DNA of 64,000 nt, from contig NZ_CP080267.1 of assembly GCF_019431375.1 (NCBI RefSeq), positions 1,240,001 through 1,304,000 on the forward strand, written 5' to 3'. The notes beneath the pieces are model-generated. The model ran no database searches, was not told the DNA's origin, and saw nothing but the letters and a program-made list of their open reading frames with translations. Made by a program: the position numbers and the translations under genes. Below are positions 52,030-60,508 of this stretch, piece by piece; the first letter of the stretch is position 1, and each line of letters starts with the position of its first letter. This DNA comes from Alcanivorax sp. (GTDB lineage Bacteria > Pseudomonadota > Gammaproteobacteria > Pseudomonadales > Alcanivoracaceae).

Positions 52030-53181
52030 ATGACCACCGAAAGAGATCACCTGCTCACTGCCCTGGCCGGCGCCTTTAGTCTGGTGATTGCCCTGGGCAT
52101 TGGCCGCTTCCTGTTCACCCCGGCCCTGCCCGACATGATCGCCGAAACCACCCTCACCGCCATCAGCGGCGGCTACCTGGCAGCGATCAACTATGGGGGC
52201 TACCTTGCCGGCGCCATGCTCGCCATGGCGGTACCCGCCCACCGGGCACGCACGGCGTTCTGGCTGGCACTGTGGGTAAGCGTGGTCACCAGCATCCTCA
52301 TGGGCCTGAGCACCACCTTCACACCCTGGGCCATCAACCGTTTCCTGGCCGGTGTGGCCAGCGCCATCATCATGGTCAACGGCTCTGCCTTGGTGCTCGG
52401 TGCCATGCCCAATCATCTGCGTGCCCGGCTGGGCAATATTCACTATGCCGGCATCGGCCTGGGCATCAGCATCGCTGCCCTCACCGTTGCTTTTATTGAA
52501 ACCCTGCACGGCAGCTACGCCACCATGTGGCTGGCCTGCGGCGCCCTGGCCCTGGTCCTGCTGCCACTGCTGCGCCGTATCCCCGCCCTGCCCCACGCCA
52601 AACACAGCCAGCACGAACGGGCGCCGGTAAACCGCTCGGCCCTGGGCTTTCTGATCGCCAGCTACACCCTGGCCGGCTTCGGCTACATCACCAGCACCAC
52701 CTACCTGCCGGTGATCGCCAAAGCGCAATTGCCGGGCCTGGACAGCGCCGCCTTCTATACTTGGCTGGCCGTGGGCCTGGCCGCCGTGCCCGCCAACCTG
52801 CTATGGGGCAAACTCGCCAGCCACACCAGCGAACGCAACGCACTTATGACCGCACTTGTGGTACAGGCCCTGGGCGTCAGCGCCCCCGCCTGGCTACCCG
52901 GCCTCACCGGGCTGGTCATCAGCGGCCTGCTGGTGGGCGGCACCTTTACCGCCGTGGTCGCCCTGAGCATGTACTGCGGCCGCCAACTGGCCCCCCACGC
53001 CGCCAGCGCCGCCCTGGGCGCGTTAACGGCCTGCTATGGGGTCGGGCAGATACTGGGGCCGGTGGTGACGGCACGATTGCTGGAAAGCAGCGGGAGTTTT
53101 GCGCCCGGGTTACTGGGGGCGGCTGCGGCGTTGATCGGGGCGGCGGTGTTGTTGGTGCCGTTGGGGAAGGTGCGGTTTTAG
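52030..53181 (+). CDS. YbfB/YjiJ family MFS transporter
   Basis: A 383-residue transporter with about 12 helices of the YbfB/YjiJ subfamily of the major facilitator superfamily. The N-terminal LVIALGIGRFLFTPALPDM is the subfamily mark. The start at 52030 (ATG) is preferred to a TTG two codons upstream. The substrate is unknown. Its stop overlaps the convergent downstream gene by 3 bp. There is no functional link to the nitrate genes visible. Confidence 0.88.
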   Translation: MTTERDHLLTALAGAFSLVIALGIGRFLFTPALPDMIAETTLTAISGGYLAAINYGGYLAGAMLAMAVPAHRARTAFWLALWVSVVTSILMGLSTTFTPWAINRFLAGVASAIIMVNGSALVLGAMPNHLRARLGNIHYAGIGLGISIAALTVAFIETLHGSYATMWLACGALALVLLPLLRRIPALPHAKHSQHERAPVNRSALGFLIASYTLAGFGYITSTTYLPVIAKAQLPGLDSAAFYTWLAVGLAAVPANLLWGKLASHTSERNALMTALVVQALGVSAPAWLPGLTGLVISGLLVGGTFTAVVALSMYCGRQLAPHAASAALGALTACYGVGQILGPVVTARLLESSGSFAPGLLGAAAALIGAAVLLVPLGKVRF

Positions 53182-53576
53182 GGCCGGTTCACGGCATGCT
53201 TGCGTACCAGCAACGGCATGGCCGCAAACAGCAGCAGGGAGACGAGATAGGCAATACCGGATACCGGGTCACGTCCCGCCAAGTAGTCGCCCAGGTCCTG
53301 CCCTTGAAACAGTGTCACCGCCAGTTCGGCGCTCAGCATCATCAACAGGGCCGGCAAGCCAGTGCCAATACACTGCATCACCGTCACCAGCCCAAATCGC
53401 CGCACCAGCCAGCGGGCCACCAGAAAACTGGCCAGCACCATAAAAGGCAATTCAATCAGCTCAGCCCAGCGCTCCCCAAGTCGCGGCACCAGCAAGGGAA
53501 TGCGGATCATGGCCAGGGCGAAGCCTGTGGCAAAGATCAAGATGAAGTAGATGAGAGCGGGTTTGATCTGTCGCAT
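53178..53576 (-). CDS. Small membrane protein, complete copy of a tandem pair
   Basis: A 132-residue protein with four hydrophobic segments (ALIYFILIFATGFALAMIRI; LPFMVLASFLVARWLVRRFG; GTGLPALLMMLSAELAVTLF; GIAYLVSLLLFAAMPLLV). No family is recognised. The first ~95 codons are repeated upstream (53679-53958), 90% or more identical by eye. Confidence 0.7.
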   Translation of the reverse strand: MRQIKPALIYFILIFATGFALAMIRIPLLVPRLGERWAELIELPFMVLASFLVARWLVRRFGLVTVMQCIGTGLPALLMMLSAELAVTLFQGQDLGDYLAGRDPVSGIAYLVSLLLFAAMPLLVRKHAVNRP

Positions 53577-53614
53577 TTGGAGTACCGGCTACAACATTGG
53601 GGTCATACAACATT

Positions 53615-53666
53615 GGGGTCAGGTCTTGAATGTTGCGATCAAACGCACGATGCAAGACCTGACCCC
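53615..53666. repeat. Short inverted repeat with GGGGTCAGGTCTTG ends
   Basis: GGGGTCAGGTCTTG (53615-53628) and its exact complement CAAGACCTGACCCC (53653-53666), 24 bp apart, at the junction of the two gene copies. Such ends are known from REP elements mobilised by Y1-type (RAYT) transposases. A short direct repeat ACAACATTGGGGTCA precedes it. Confidence 0.8.
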
Positions 53667-53678
53667 GGATCCCCGGAT

Positions 53679-53958
53679 CCTGCCCTTGAAACAGTGTCAC
53701 CGCCAACTCGGCGCTCAGCATCATCAACAGGGCCGGCAGGCCAGTGCCAATACACTGCATCACCGTCACCAACCCAAATCGCCGCACCAGCCAGCGGGCC
53801 ACCAGAAAACTGGCCAGCACCATAAAAGGCAATTCAACCAACTCAGCCCAGCGCTCACCCAGCCGGGGCACCAGGAAGGGAATGCGGATCATGGCCAGGG
53901 CGAAGCCTATGGCAAAGATCAGGATGAAGTAGACGAGAGCGGGTTTTATCAGTCGCAT
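53679..53958 (-). pseudogene. Truncated upstream copy of the small membrane protein gene
   Basis: It starts MRLIKPALVYFILIFAIGFA, and follows the 53178-53576 protein through FQGQD. It then runs into the inverted repeat and nonsense sequence, so it lacks the last membrane helix. The junction falls at GGATCCTGCCC, next to the GGGGTCAGG repeat. Confidence 0.8.
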
Positions 53959-54011
53959 TTGGACAACCGGCTGCCGATGACGCTTTGCCTTAACGACAAG
54001 CTTAGCGGGCG

Positions 54012-55067
54012 TTAGCGACCGCTTGAGCTTTTTGTGATCTCATTTTTGTCTTTAGCTTCCAGAACACTTGTATCATATTTAGGTTTGCTTAGCTCTAGGC
54101 TAGCGACGACGTGCTTCATATCTTTTTGGTCAAGGCGTTTTGCTACGATTTCCCAGAGTTTTTGACGTGACTCTAAATCAATTATTCCGTCCATTCCTGC
54201 ATGCTCATTACCAAAAAGCATGGCATATGCGACCAGAACATATGCCATTTTAGTTTTCTTAAGCCCTGAAAAATCTAATTTGTTCCATATGTCGCCAGGA
54301 GAGTTGAACTGTGCTTTTGTTGTTAGAGTTAGCAAACCACTCGAAACGTATTGACTGAAAATCTCATCAAATTCTCTTTCTTCTAGCCGGTCATCGAGCT
54401 CTTTTGCGATAACTTCAATCTCATTCAAAAATGAAAGTATTTGAACCACGCTATAGTTACTAATTTCATTCTCTTGTCGTATTTTCAGCGACAAATACAA
54501 GTCATTTTCTTTACTGAAGGCAGGATACAAAGAGTGGTAAATAGCTTCCCAATGTTTATCCAAATTGAAAACAGTTTGGTTGGCCCTCAAGCTAGACAAA
54601 AGACCAAATGGCATTGCCGATCTTGATATTCTTGGCCCCCAATTCACACATCTCCTTAAATTGGCCTCCATTTCAACTTTTTTATCTTTCTCAATATCGT
54701 AGTAAACAACTACACTTTCTTTCTTTATGTAGGCGTCGCCTTGCACTATGCCAACTCTTAATGAATCATAACCAACAGTTATAACCCAATCCCCATCCTT
54801 TATGTCATAGATAAAATTTTTGACTTGATTAAAACCAACAGACTCCTGCCTTTTGCTTGAACCCCTTACTTCCGATTTCTTTGCTATGGAATCTTTCAAC
54901 CAGCCTTCATCAGGAATAAATTTATCAGAGTCTTTTAATTCTATGCCCAGGCTCTTTAAATGCCCTAAGGCCATTAATCCATTTTTTGTGAAATGATCAT
55001 AGTAAAGACCACCCTCAGCTCTAACCACCCAATACCTACGATCGCTTGGGACTTCATATATTTTCAT
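54012..55067 (-). CDS. Low-GC protein, possible restriction/PUA-like module
   Basis: This 351-residue protein is clearly AT-richer than the surroundings. The N-terminus (RRYWVVRAEGGLYYDHFTKNGLMALGHLKSL) recalls the start of Mrr-like or EVE/PUA-like restriction and modified-base reader proteins. The DGDWVITVGYDSLRVGIVQG strand pair near residue 93 fits such a beta barrel. No catalytic nuclease motif is evident, and the C-terminal half is helical with ELDDRLEEREFDEIF. The call is tentative. It lies after an attC-like sequence and is preceded by AAGGAG. Confidence 0.55.
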   Translation of the reverse strand: MKIYEVPSDRRYWVVRAEGGLYYDHFTKNGLMALGHLKSLGIELKDSDKFIPDEGWLKDSIAKKSEVRGSSKRQESVGFNQVKNFIYDIKDGDWVITVGYDSLRVGIVQGDAYIKKESVVVYYDIEKDKKVEMEANLRRCVNWGPRISRSAMPFGLLSSLRANQTVFNLDKHWEAIYHSLYPAFSKENDLYLSLKIRQENEISNYSVVQILSFLNEIEVIAKELDDRLEEREFDEIFSQYVSSGLLTLTTKAQFNSPGDIWNKLDFSGLKKTKMAYVLVAYAMLFGNEHAGMDGIIDLESRQKLWEIVAKRLDQKDMKHVVASLELSKPKYDTSVLEAKDKNEITKSSSGR

Positions 55068-55094
55068 TTAAACTCCTTGTGCTCAGACTAAGGG

Positions 55095-55187
55095 GAGATA
55101 ACGCCCCGCTAAACGGTAAGCTTCAGCGAGCCCGGTGGAGGCCAAGCCTTTTATGGCCGGAACGAATTTGAGCGAATTGTCATACGT
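55095..55187 (-). other. attC-like sequence b
   Basis: On the minus strand it begins TGACAATTCGCTCAAATTCG, then GTTCCGGCC, an inner GGCC...GGCC hairpin and TCCACCGGG. It ends GTTTAGCGGGGCGTTATCT, 28 bp before the next start codon. The arrangement (gene stop, 60-110 bp structured DNA, GCGTTAT end, new gene) resembles integron cassettes. The match to consensus is imperfect. Confidence 0.45.
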
Positions 55188-55194
55188 TTTATGG

Positions 55195-55680
55195 CTACAA
55201 ATCTTTATGAGCGTATCCCTCCAGATCGTAAACCACTTGAGTAAAGAGATCAGCCAGACCCACTCCGTGTTTCTCTTGTGCTTCAAGCAGGCTGTCCGAA
55301 TCTGTTAGAGCTCCATGAAGCTGATCAAGGCCATCCGTCATGTCCTCAAAGCTGGCTTTGCACTTAGATATTAGGTTCAACAACTCACCTTTATTTGGAG
55401 AATAACCTAGCTGATGCGCAAATTTGTTTCTCATCTTATTAATACTTTGAAGGCAGGTCGCCACATCATCTGGCACCAAACCCAAGGATTTTATAAGGGT
55501 GATTTTTCTACTATGGGTTAACGACAGGAAATGTTCTTTGAGCTTGCTGTCGTAACTCATAACTATCTCTTCAAGAAGGTGCTCAATCACTAAGTGACCG
55601 ACAACAAAGCCTGTCAGCAAATCTGAATCATCAATCCTATAAAACAAAAAGTCTTCGTACTCATTGCTGTAGGCGGACAT
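55195..55680 (-). CDS. HEPN-like small protein
   Basis: A 161-residue helical protein, low GC. KMRNKFAHQL (Arg84 to His89, RX4H) matches the HEPN active-site motif and is flanked by helices as in HEPN/DUF4145-type proteins. HEPN proteins are often RNases or partners in toxin-antitoxin and defence systems. No partner nucleotidyltransferase lies next to it, and it seems to form its own cassette between attC-like sequences. Confidence 0.55.
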   Translation of the reverse strand: MSAYSNEYEDFLFYRIDDSDLLTGFVVGHLVIEHLLEEIVMSYDSKLKEHFLSLTHSRKITLIKSLGLVPDDVATCLQSINKMRNKFAHQLGYSPNKGELLNLISKCKASFEDMTDGLDQLHGALTDSDSLLEAQEKHGVGLADLFTQVVYDLEGYAHKDL

Positions 55681-55703
55681 TTCTACTTAATCCCCGTGGT
55701 AAA

Positions 55704-55805
55704 GTATAACGCTTGAGATCCCCAAAATTTGAGGCGATACCTGTTTTTGCAACAGGAAAAAGGCACCGGGTCAAATGTCCAACGCAACGATTTTTTATGC
55801 ATATG
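55704..55805 (-). other. attC-like sequence a
   Basis: On the minus strand, after the stop of the interrupted gene, it runs from CATAAAAAATCGTTGCGTTG to TCTCAAGCGTTATAC, with an inner CCTGTT-GCAAA-AACAGG hairpin. It is followed 15 bp later by the ATG of the HEPN-like gene. The CTCAAGCGTTA end is common in attC sites. Confidence 0.45.
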
Positions 55806-55998
55806 GCGCACTGAGATGGGCCTTCTTGATGTAAGTTTTTGCCATCTTGGTAACAAAATCATGCCCTTCATCAAGTGACATAGCTTCAGTGTTGTTTTGT
55901 TTCGTTAATTCCTTGAAACCATGCCGCGAATCAAACCCAGACAAAGAAAAATTGTTTGATGTATTAGTGAATGCCTTCCTTTGATTCGTGACCGTTTC
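55795..55998 (-). pseudogene. C-terminal fragment of a gene split by the IS3 element
   Basis: ETVTNQRKAFTNTSNNFSLS and onward to HLSAPYA, about 67 residues, has no start of its own outside the IS. It lies directly downstream of the IS left end. The other side of the IS (57226-57531) carries an N-terminal fragment on the same strand, and removing the IS would join them in frame. Confidence 0.5.
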
Positions 55999-56017
55999 AT
56001 GAATCGCCACCAGTTCT

Positions 56018-56890
56018 CTAGACACTTCCCTGCCGTTCTTGGTGACGCTTTTCATACTCTACCGGTGACAGCTTTTCATTAGAACCATGGCGTCGACGGT
56101 TGTTATAGAACATCTCGATATAATCAAAAATATCTGCCCGGGCCGCGTCCCGACTGCTGTAAATCTTTCGCTTTATTCTCTCCCGCTTCAACAGCTGGAA
56201 GAAGCTCTCAGCAACAGCATTGTCGTGGCAGTTACCGCGCCGACTCATACTCCCCTCCAGCTCATGCGCCTTCAGAAACGAGTCCCAGTCGTGGCTGGTG
56301 TATTGGCTTCCTTGGTCGGAGTGAACAACCACCTTGCCCTCAGGCTTGCGACGCCAGACCGCCATCAGCAGCGCATCCAGCGCCAGTTCCTTGGTTATCC
56401 TGGATTGCATTGACCAACCGATCACCCGTCTTGAGAACAGATCTAGAACAACCGCCAGATACAGCCAGCCTTCATGTGTGCGGATATAGGTAATATCCGT
56501 TACCCAGCTCTCGTTCGGGGCTTGCGGATTGAACTGGCGCTGAAGGATATTCGGTGTCACCTTGTGCAGCTCCCCAGCCCTATGGCGTGGTTTACGATAC
56601 CCCACCTGCGCTCGTATTCCTGCGTGGCGCATCAGGCGGTGGACTCGATTGGGCCCGCATCGCTCGCCATACTCGCGCAGATCGGTATGAACCTTCCGGT
56701 AGCCATACACGGCCCCGGATTCCAGCCAGAACTGCTTGATCAGCCCGGACAGGCGCTCGTCCTCGATTGCACGAGCTGAACGAGGCTGTCTCTGCCAGGC
56801 GTAAAAGCCACTGGGGTGAACGTCCAACAGAGAACACAGTGAGCGGATTGGCCACCGCTCGCTGTGCTCCTGAATGAAGGCGTACCTCAA
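56018..56890 (-). CDS. IS3-family transposase OrfB
   Basis: 290 residues with the DDE integrase core: Asp in WVTDITYIRT, Asp in VVVHSDQGSQYTS and Glu in NAVAESFFQLLKRE. An N-terminal HTH_21 region (RYAFIQEHSERWPIRSLC) precedes it. It is in the -1 frame to orfA and is probably made as an OrfAB fusion by frameshifting at the A7 run (complement of 56920-56926). Confidence 0.93.
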   Translation of the reverse strand: MRYAFIQEHSERWPIRSLCSLLDVHPSGFYAWQRQPRSARAIEDERLSGLIKQFWLESGAVYGYRKVHTDLREYGERCGPNRVHRLMRHAGIRAQVGYRKPRHRAGELHKVTPNILQRQFNPQAPNESWVTDITYIRTHEGWLYLAVVLDLFSRRVIGWSMQSRITKELALDALLMAVWRRKPEGKVVVHSDQGSQYTSHDWDSFLKAHELEGSMSRRGNCHDNAVAESFFQLLKRERIKRKIYSSRDAARADIFDYIEMFYNNRRRHGSNEKLSPVEYEKRHQERQGSV

Positions 56891-57165
56891 TCGGACTGAC
56901 TGGCGAAGTACGCCGCGGCTTTTTTTAGGATGTCTCGCTCTTCGGTAACGCGCTTGAGCTCTTTCTGGAGCCGGCGAATCTCGGCTTGGTCATCTGCATT
57001 GGCCTGATGCTGCTCGGAATCCGGGCCAAACTTCCTGATCCAGGCGTACAGGCTATGGGTGGTGACGCCGAGTCGGTCAGCCACTTGGGCCACACTGTGA
57101 CCACGATCCGTCACCTGGCGAACCGCCTCAATCTTGAATTCTTCGGGATAGCGTTTGCTACTCAT
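56887..57165 (-). CDS. IS3-family transposase OrfA
   Basis: 92 residues with the HTH_Tnp_1 domain (RYPEEFKIEAVRQVTDRGHS, VADRLGVTTHSLYAWIRKFG) and a C-terminal leucine-zipper-like helix. The start at 57165 gives MSSKRYPEEFK, the typical OrfA N-terminus. It overlaps orfB by 4 bp. Confidence 0.92.
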   Translation of the reverse strand: MSSKRYPEEFKIEAVRQVTDRGHSVAQVADRLGVTTHSLYAWIRKFGPDSEQHQANADDQAEIRRLQKELKRVTEERDILKKAAAYFASQSD

Positions 57166-57225
57166 AGATACCTCTCTGATTGCCATTTTGGATGGCTGAA
57201 AGGTGTCTAGCAAACTGGTGGCGAT

Positions 57226-57531
57226 TCAGAGGACCGATGCGCCGTTGAACAAGCTAACTAGCTCGTGTCCTATTTTCCAAATGACTCTGGGGTCATCTTC
57301 GCCCTCGCAATAGAGCGTGGTCATTCTAAAGTCATCATTTGGACAATCTAACCAATCGTCAACGCCACCATAGATATTGAAGTAGAAGGTGCCCTTTTCT
57401 GAGGCTAGCTTCCTTAGTTCATTAACGTCACCATCCAGCAGAAATTCCCAATCTCCAAACGAACTCAAAATTTTCCCCTTATGCATAACAGCGTATTCAG
57501 TAGTACGATTCGACGTATAATTCTTCGACAT
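57226..57531 (-). pseudogene. N-terminal fragment of the gene split by the IS3 element
   Basis: About 101 residues (MSKNYTSNRTTEYAVMHKGK and on to SLFNGASVL), low GC, ending at a TGA supplied by the IS inverted repeat. It has two to three strands and no known motif. A T7G8 homopolymer run lies 14-30 bp before its start codon. Confidence 0.55.
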
Positions 57532-57959
57532 AATTATCTTATGAATTTTTTTGGGGGGGGAAACACAGAAACTCGCAAGGCCGTCAGGCTCTTACAGTAA
57601 AAACAAGAACCCTTCTGGTCTGACAAATCTCGAAGAAACGGCCTATTTCCTGACTTACCCCGATATCCCCCTTTCCGAAAACCACTCTATATCAACCGTT
57701 TAGCATTTTCTGTAAGCCATATCCTACAAAACTGCCGCTCATCCTATTGAGCATGGCATCGCTTGGGGTAACGGTTTCGGTCGTTGCTGGAAAGATTCGG
57801 GTAGGTGAGATGGAAAACCACGGGCCCTGGCTTGCGAAGGTGCAGAGGGGCGCAAAGGCACGGCAGTGACTTCAGCCCCTTCGCCTTGCGAGCAAGGCTC
57901 CAACGAGGGTGAGGCGTTGAAGGGCTTGGGGGTAAGGGGCGGCTGGGGAGCCGCGGGGC
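57532..57959. other. Intergenic region with homopolymer run and REP-like sequence
   Basis: T7G8 at 57546-57560; a decayed REP-like CTTCGCCTTGCGAGCAAGGC followed by TCCAACG (57880-57906). No gene or clear terminator recognised. GC content rises towards the core-genome side near 57.76 kb. Confidence 0.5.
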
Positions 57960-58958
57960 TCAGGGTGTGATGGTGAAGCGCATGACGCCGATGATCTGGT
58001 TGTCTGCGGTACGCACTTCCACTCGCCAGCGGCCTTGTGAGGGCACCGGGATATGGCGTTTGTGGGACCAGGTGCGAAAGCCTGATTCGCGGCCGCCGTA
58101 GAGCTTGAGAGGAATCCGGTCGACCTGCTCGCCGTTCTGGAACCAGTAATGATAAATCTCCTGCCCCAGCCCCAATGGCGCCTTGATGGCGGTGTAGGCA
58201 TAGAGGCCGGCGGTAACTTCATCGCTGGAGAAGGAGTGCCCGGTGACCAGGGGCTGGCGTTGTTCGCGGTTGAAGGACAGTGCCATGGCCCGCTCTTCCA
58301 GGGACAGAGTGAGTGGCGGCACTAGCGGTGCCAACCAGCGCGGGGCGAAGGCGATTACGCAGGACACAGCTAGCAGACCCAGCCAGCGAAACCATTTTCG
58401 TGGCCCGCCCACGCGCCAGAAGCTCGGCAGCGCAAACAGGGCGGTGAGCCAGCCGGCCCAGGTGAGCGCGGCATCGGTGCTCCAGTGGAAGATCAGCGGC
58501 AGCAGCACCAGCAAGGCCACGAATAACGCCCAGGCGTGAAAGCCGAAGTACAGGGCCCGGTGCCGGGCCAGCCAGAAGTACAGCGGGTCGATGATGCTGA
58601 CCAGAGCGGCGCTGATCACCAGGGTGGTGAAGAAAATATATTCCGCGCCGCCGGACCATTGCAGCAGCACGAACGGCAGGCTGAAGAAGAAGGCCTCCTG
58701 GTGGACCGCCTGCAGCATGAGTTTGAGCAGCCCCTGGGACATGCCCTCCATGGCGGTGCCGGCCAGGCGCCGTTGCCACAGGCTCTCGGTAATCAGCAGC
58801 AACCAGCTGAGGATCAGAAAGCCGGTGAGTACCGCGGCCAGCCAGGGCTGGCGTTCCACCAGGAAGTAACTGGAGAGGCCCAGCGCAAAGCTGATCACCG
58901 CCCACAGGTGGCGGATCTGGTAGAGCTTGTCGGTCAGGGTTTGCAGGGCGGGTGGCAA
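57960..58958 (-). CDS. DUF5924/DUF2914 membrane protein
   Basis: A 332-residue protein with about seven membrane helices (residues 15-215, DUF5924). A periplasmic C-terminal DUF2914 domain of about 100 residues follows (VTAGLYAYTAIKAPLGLGQE; YHYWFQNGEQVDRIPLKL; GRWRVEVRTADNQIIGVMRF). The role is unknown. Monocistronic; the downstream side carries a REP-like sequence. Confidence 0.85.
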   Translation of the reverse strand: MPPALQTLTDKLYQIRHLWAVISFALGLSSYFLVERQPWLAAVLTGFLILSWLLLITESLWQRRLAGTAMEGMSQGLLKLMLQAVHQEAFFFSLPFVLLQWSGGAEYIFFTTLVISAALVSIIDPLYFWLARHRALYFGFHAWALFVALLVLLPLIFHWSTDAALTWAGWLTALFALPSFWRVGGPRKWFRWLGLLAVSCVIAFAPRWLAPLVPPLTLSLEERAMALSFNREQRQPLVTGHSFSSDEVTAGLYAYTAIKAPLGLGQEIYHYWFQNGEQVDRIPLKLYGGRESGFRTWSHKRHIPVPSQGRWRVEVRTADNQIIGVMRFTITP

Positions 58959-59209
58959 GGGTGTGGCTCCGTCGGGGTTTGGCTGTTCGACGTACTATAG
59001 GCGCTGGGGTTCCCGATGGGTGTAAGAACTGGAGGGATTTGTTTTGGGAGGGGCGATACCGGCTATTGGTATCGTTTGCGGGTTTCGTGGGCGGATAGGC
59101 CTGATCGCCCTGCGGGCGATTTCCGCGCTACGCGCGGTTCGCGGCTCAAGCGCCGCTCCTACAGGTTGGTGTTGAGAGGTTGGAGTGGCGCGGCCTGGGG
59201 CCGCGCGGG
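58959..59209. repeat. Intergenic region with REP-like palindromes
   Basis: CTGATCGCCCTGCGGGCGAT (59101-59120), CGCGCTACGCGCG (59124-59136) and CAAGCGCCGCTCCTACAGG (59147-59165) are REP-like stems just after the oadB stop. They may also end the oadGAB transcript. Confidence 0.6.
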
Positions 59210-60508
59210 TTAGCCGGCGAAGTTGAGGAGGACGCCGGCGGCGACGGCGGAGCCGATGACGCCGGCCACGTTGGGGCCCATGGCGTGCATGAGCAGGAAG
59301 TTGTGGGGGTTGGCTTCCAGGCCTACCTTGTTGGCCACGCGGGCGGCCATGGGGACGGCGGAGACGCCGGCGGCGCCGATGATGGGGTTCACCGGATGGT
59401 GGCTGAGGCGGTTGAGCAGCTTGGCCATGAGCACGCCGGTGGCGGTGCCGATCATGAAGGCCACCAGGCCCAGCACCAAGATGCCCAGGGTTTCCATGAC
59501 CAGGAATTGTTCGGCGCTGAGTTTTGCGCCCACCGCCAGGCCCAGCATGATGGTGACGATATTGATCAGCGCATTGCTGGTGGTGTCCACCAGACGGCTG
59601 ACCACGCCGGATTCCTTCATCAGGTTACCCAGGCAGAACATGCCCAGCAGCGGCGCCGCATCGGGTAATACCAGCGCCACCAGCACCAGCAGCAGAATCG
59701 GGAACAGAATCTTTTCCGTCTGGCTCACCGGGCGCAGCTGCTCCATCTTGATGGTGCGCTCTTTCGCGGTGGTGAGGGCGCGAATGATGGGGGGCTGAAT
59801 GATCGGCACCAGGGCCATGTAGGAATAGGCTGCCACGGCAATGGCGCCGAGCAGCTCCGGGGCCAGCTTGGTGGTGACATAGATGGACGTGGGGCCGTCT
59901 GCACCGCCGATGATGCCGATGGCCGCCGCATCCGCCAGGGAGAAGTCCATGCCAAGGTAGTTCAGCGCCAGGGCGCCCAGCAGGGCCGCAAAGATCCCGA
60001 ACTGGGCAGCCGCCCCCAGCAACAGGGTGCGCGGGTTGGCCAGCAGCGGGCCGAAGTCGGTCATGGCGCCCACGCCCATGAAGATCAGCAGCGGGAAGAT
60101 GCCGGTCATCAGGCCCACGGAGTAGATCAGGTAGAGGATGCCGTCGCCGTAGTTGGCCTTTTGCGCCAGGTGGTGGAGCTGATCCTGCACTGCCGGCCCG
60201 GCGGCTTCAGCGGCTTTATAGAGCGCCTCTCGCCCTGCTTCCGCATCCATCCCCAATACCTGGGCCATGCTGGCGAGCAGATCCTGGCTGCCGAAGTGCA
60301 TGGCCTGGCTGATGGCGGATTCCGCCAGCCCGGCCACGGGGATGTTGGCCAGCAGGCCACCGAAACCGATGGGTAACAGCAGCAGCGGCTCGAATTTCTT
60401 GTTGATGGCCAGCCACAGCAGGCCAAGGCAGACCAGCAGCATGATCAGCTGGCCACCGGACAGATGAAACAGGCCGGTGCTGTGCCAGAGCGTTTCCAGC
60501 TTATCCAT
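59210..60508 (-). CDS. oadB: Na+-pumping oxaloacetate decarboxylase beta subunit
   Basis: A 432-residue integral membrane subunit that decarboxylates carboxybiotin and pumps Na+ out. Hallmarks are IGIIGGADGPTSIYVTTKLAPELLG and GVSAVPMAARVANKVGLEANPHNFLLMHAMGPNVAG (each within a conserved re-entrant region). It overlaps the oadA stop by 8 bp. Confidence 0.95.
   Translation of the reverse strand: MDKLETLWHSTGLFHLSGGQLIMLLVCLGLLWLAINKKFEPLLLLPIGFGGLLANIPVAGLAESAISQAMHFGSQDLLASMAQVLGMDAEAGREALYKAAEAAGPAVQDQLHHLAQKANYGDGILYLIYSVGLMTGIFPLLIFMGVGAMTDFGPLLANPRTLLLGAAAQFGIFAALLGALALNYLGMDFSLADAAAIGIIGGADGPTSIYVTTKLAPELLGAIAVAAYSYMALVPIIQPPIIRALTTAKERTIKMEQLRPVSQTEKILFPILLLVLVALVLPDAAPLLGMFCLGNLMKESGVVSRLVDTTSNALINIVTIMLGLAVGAKLSAEQFLVMETLGILVLGLVAFMIGTATGVLMAKLLNRLSHHPVNPIIGAAGVSAVPMAARVANKVGLEANPHNFLLMHAMGPNVAGVIGSAVAAGVLLNFAG

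Larger units (their letters stand above)
56000..57228 (-). mobile_element. IS3-family insertion sequence
   Basis: About 1229 bp with imperfect terminal inverted repeats of about 28 bp (TGAATCGCCACCAGTT-N2-CTAGACAC at each end, 56000 onward and inverted up to 57228). It carries orfA and orfB in the usual -1 arrangement. No target duplication is visible (TTCA on the left, GAGG on the right), which suggests later rearrangement or an adjacent deletion. Confidence 0.92.

Noticed and set aside
53461..53680. Extension of the truncated membrane-protein copy to 53461
   Set aside because: After FQGQD the sequence encodes the inverted repeat and then an out-of-frame reading of the complete copy, so the extra residues are not a real domain.
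55683..55874. A 63-codon minus-strand frame (MMKGMILLPRWQ...)
   Set aside because: It overlaps the end of the split gene and the attC-like sequence in another frame and has no ribosome site.
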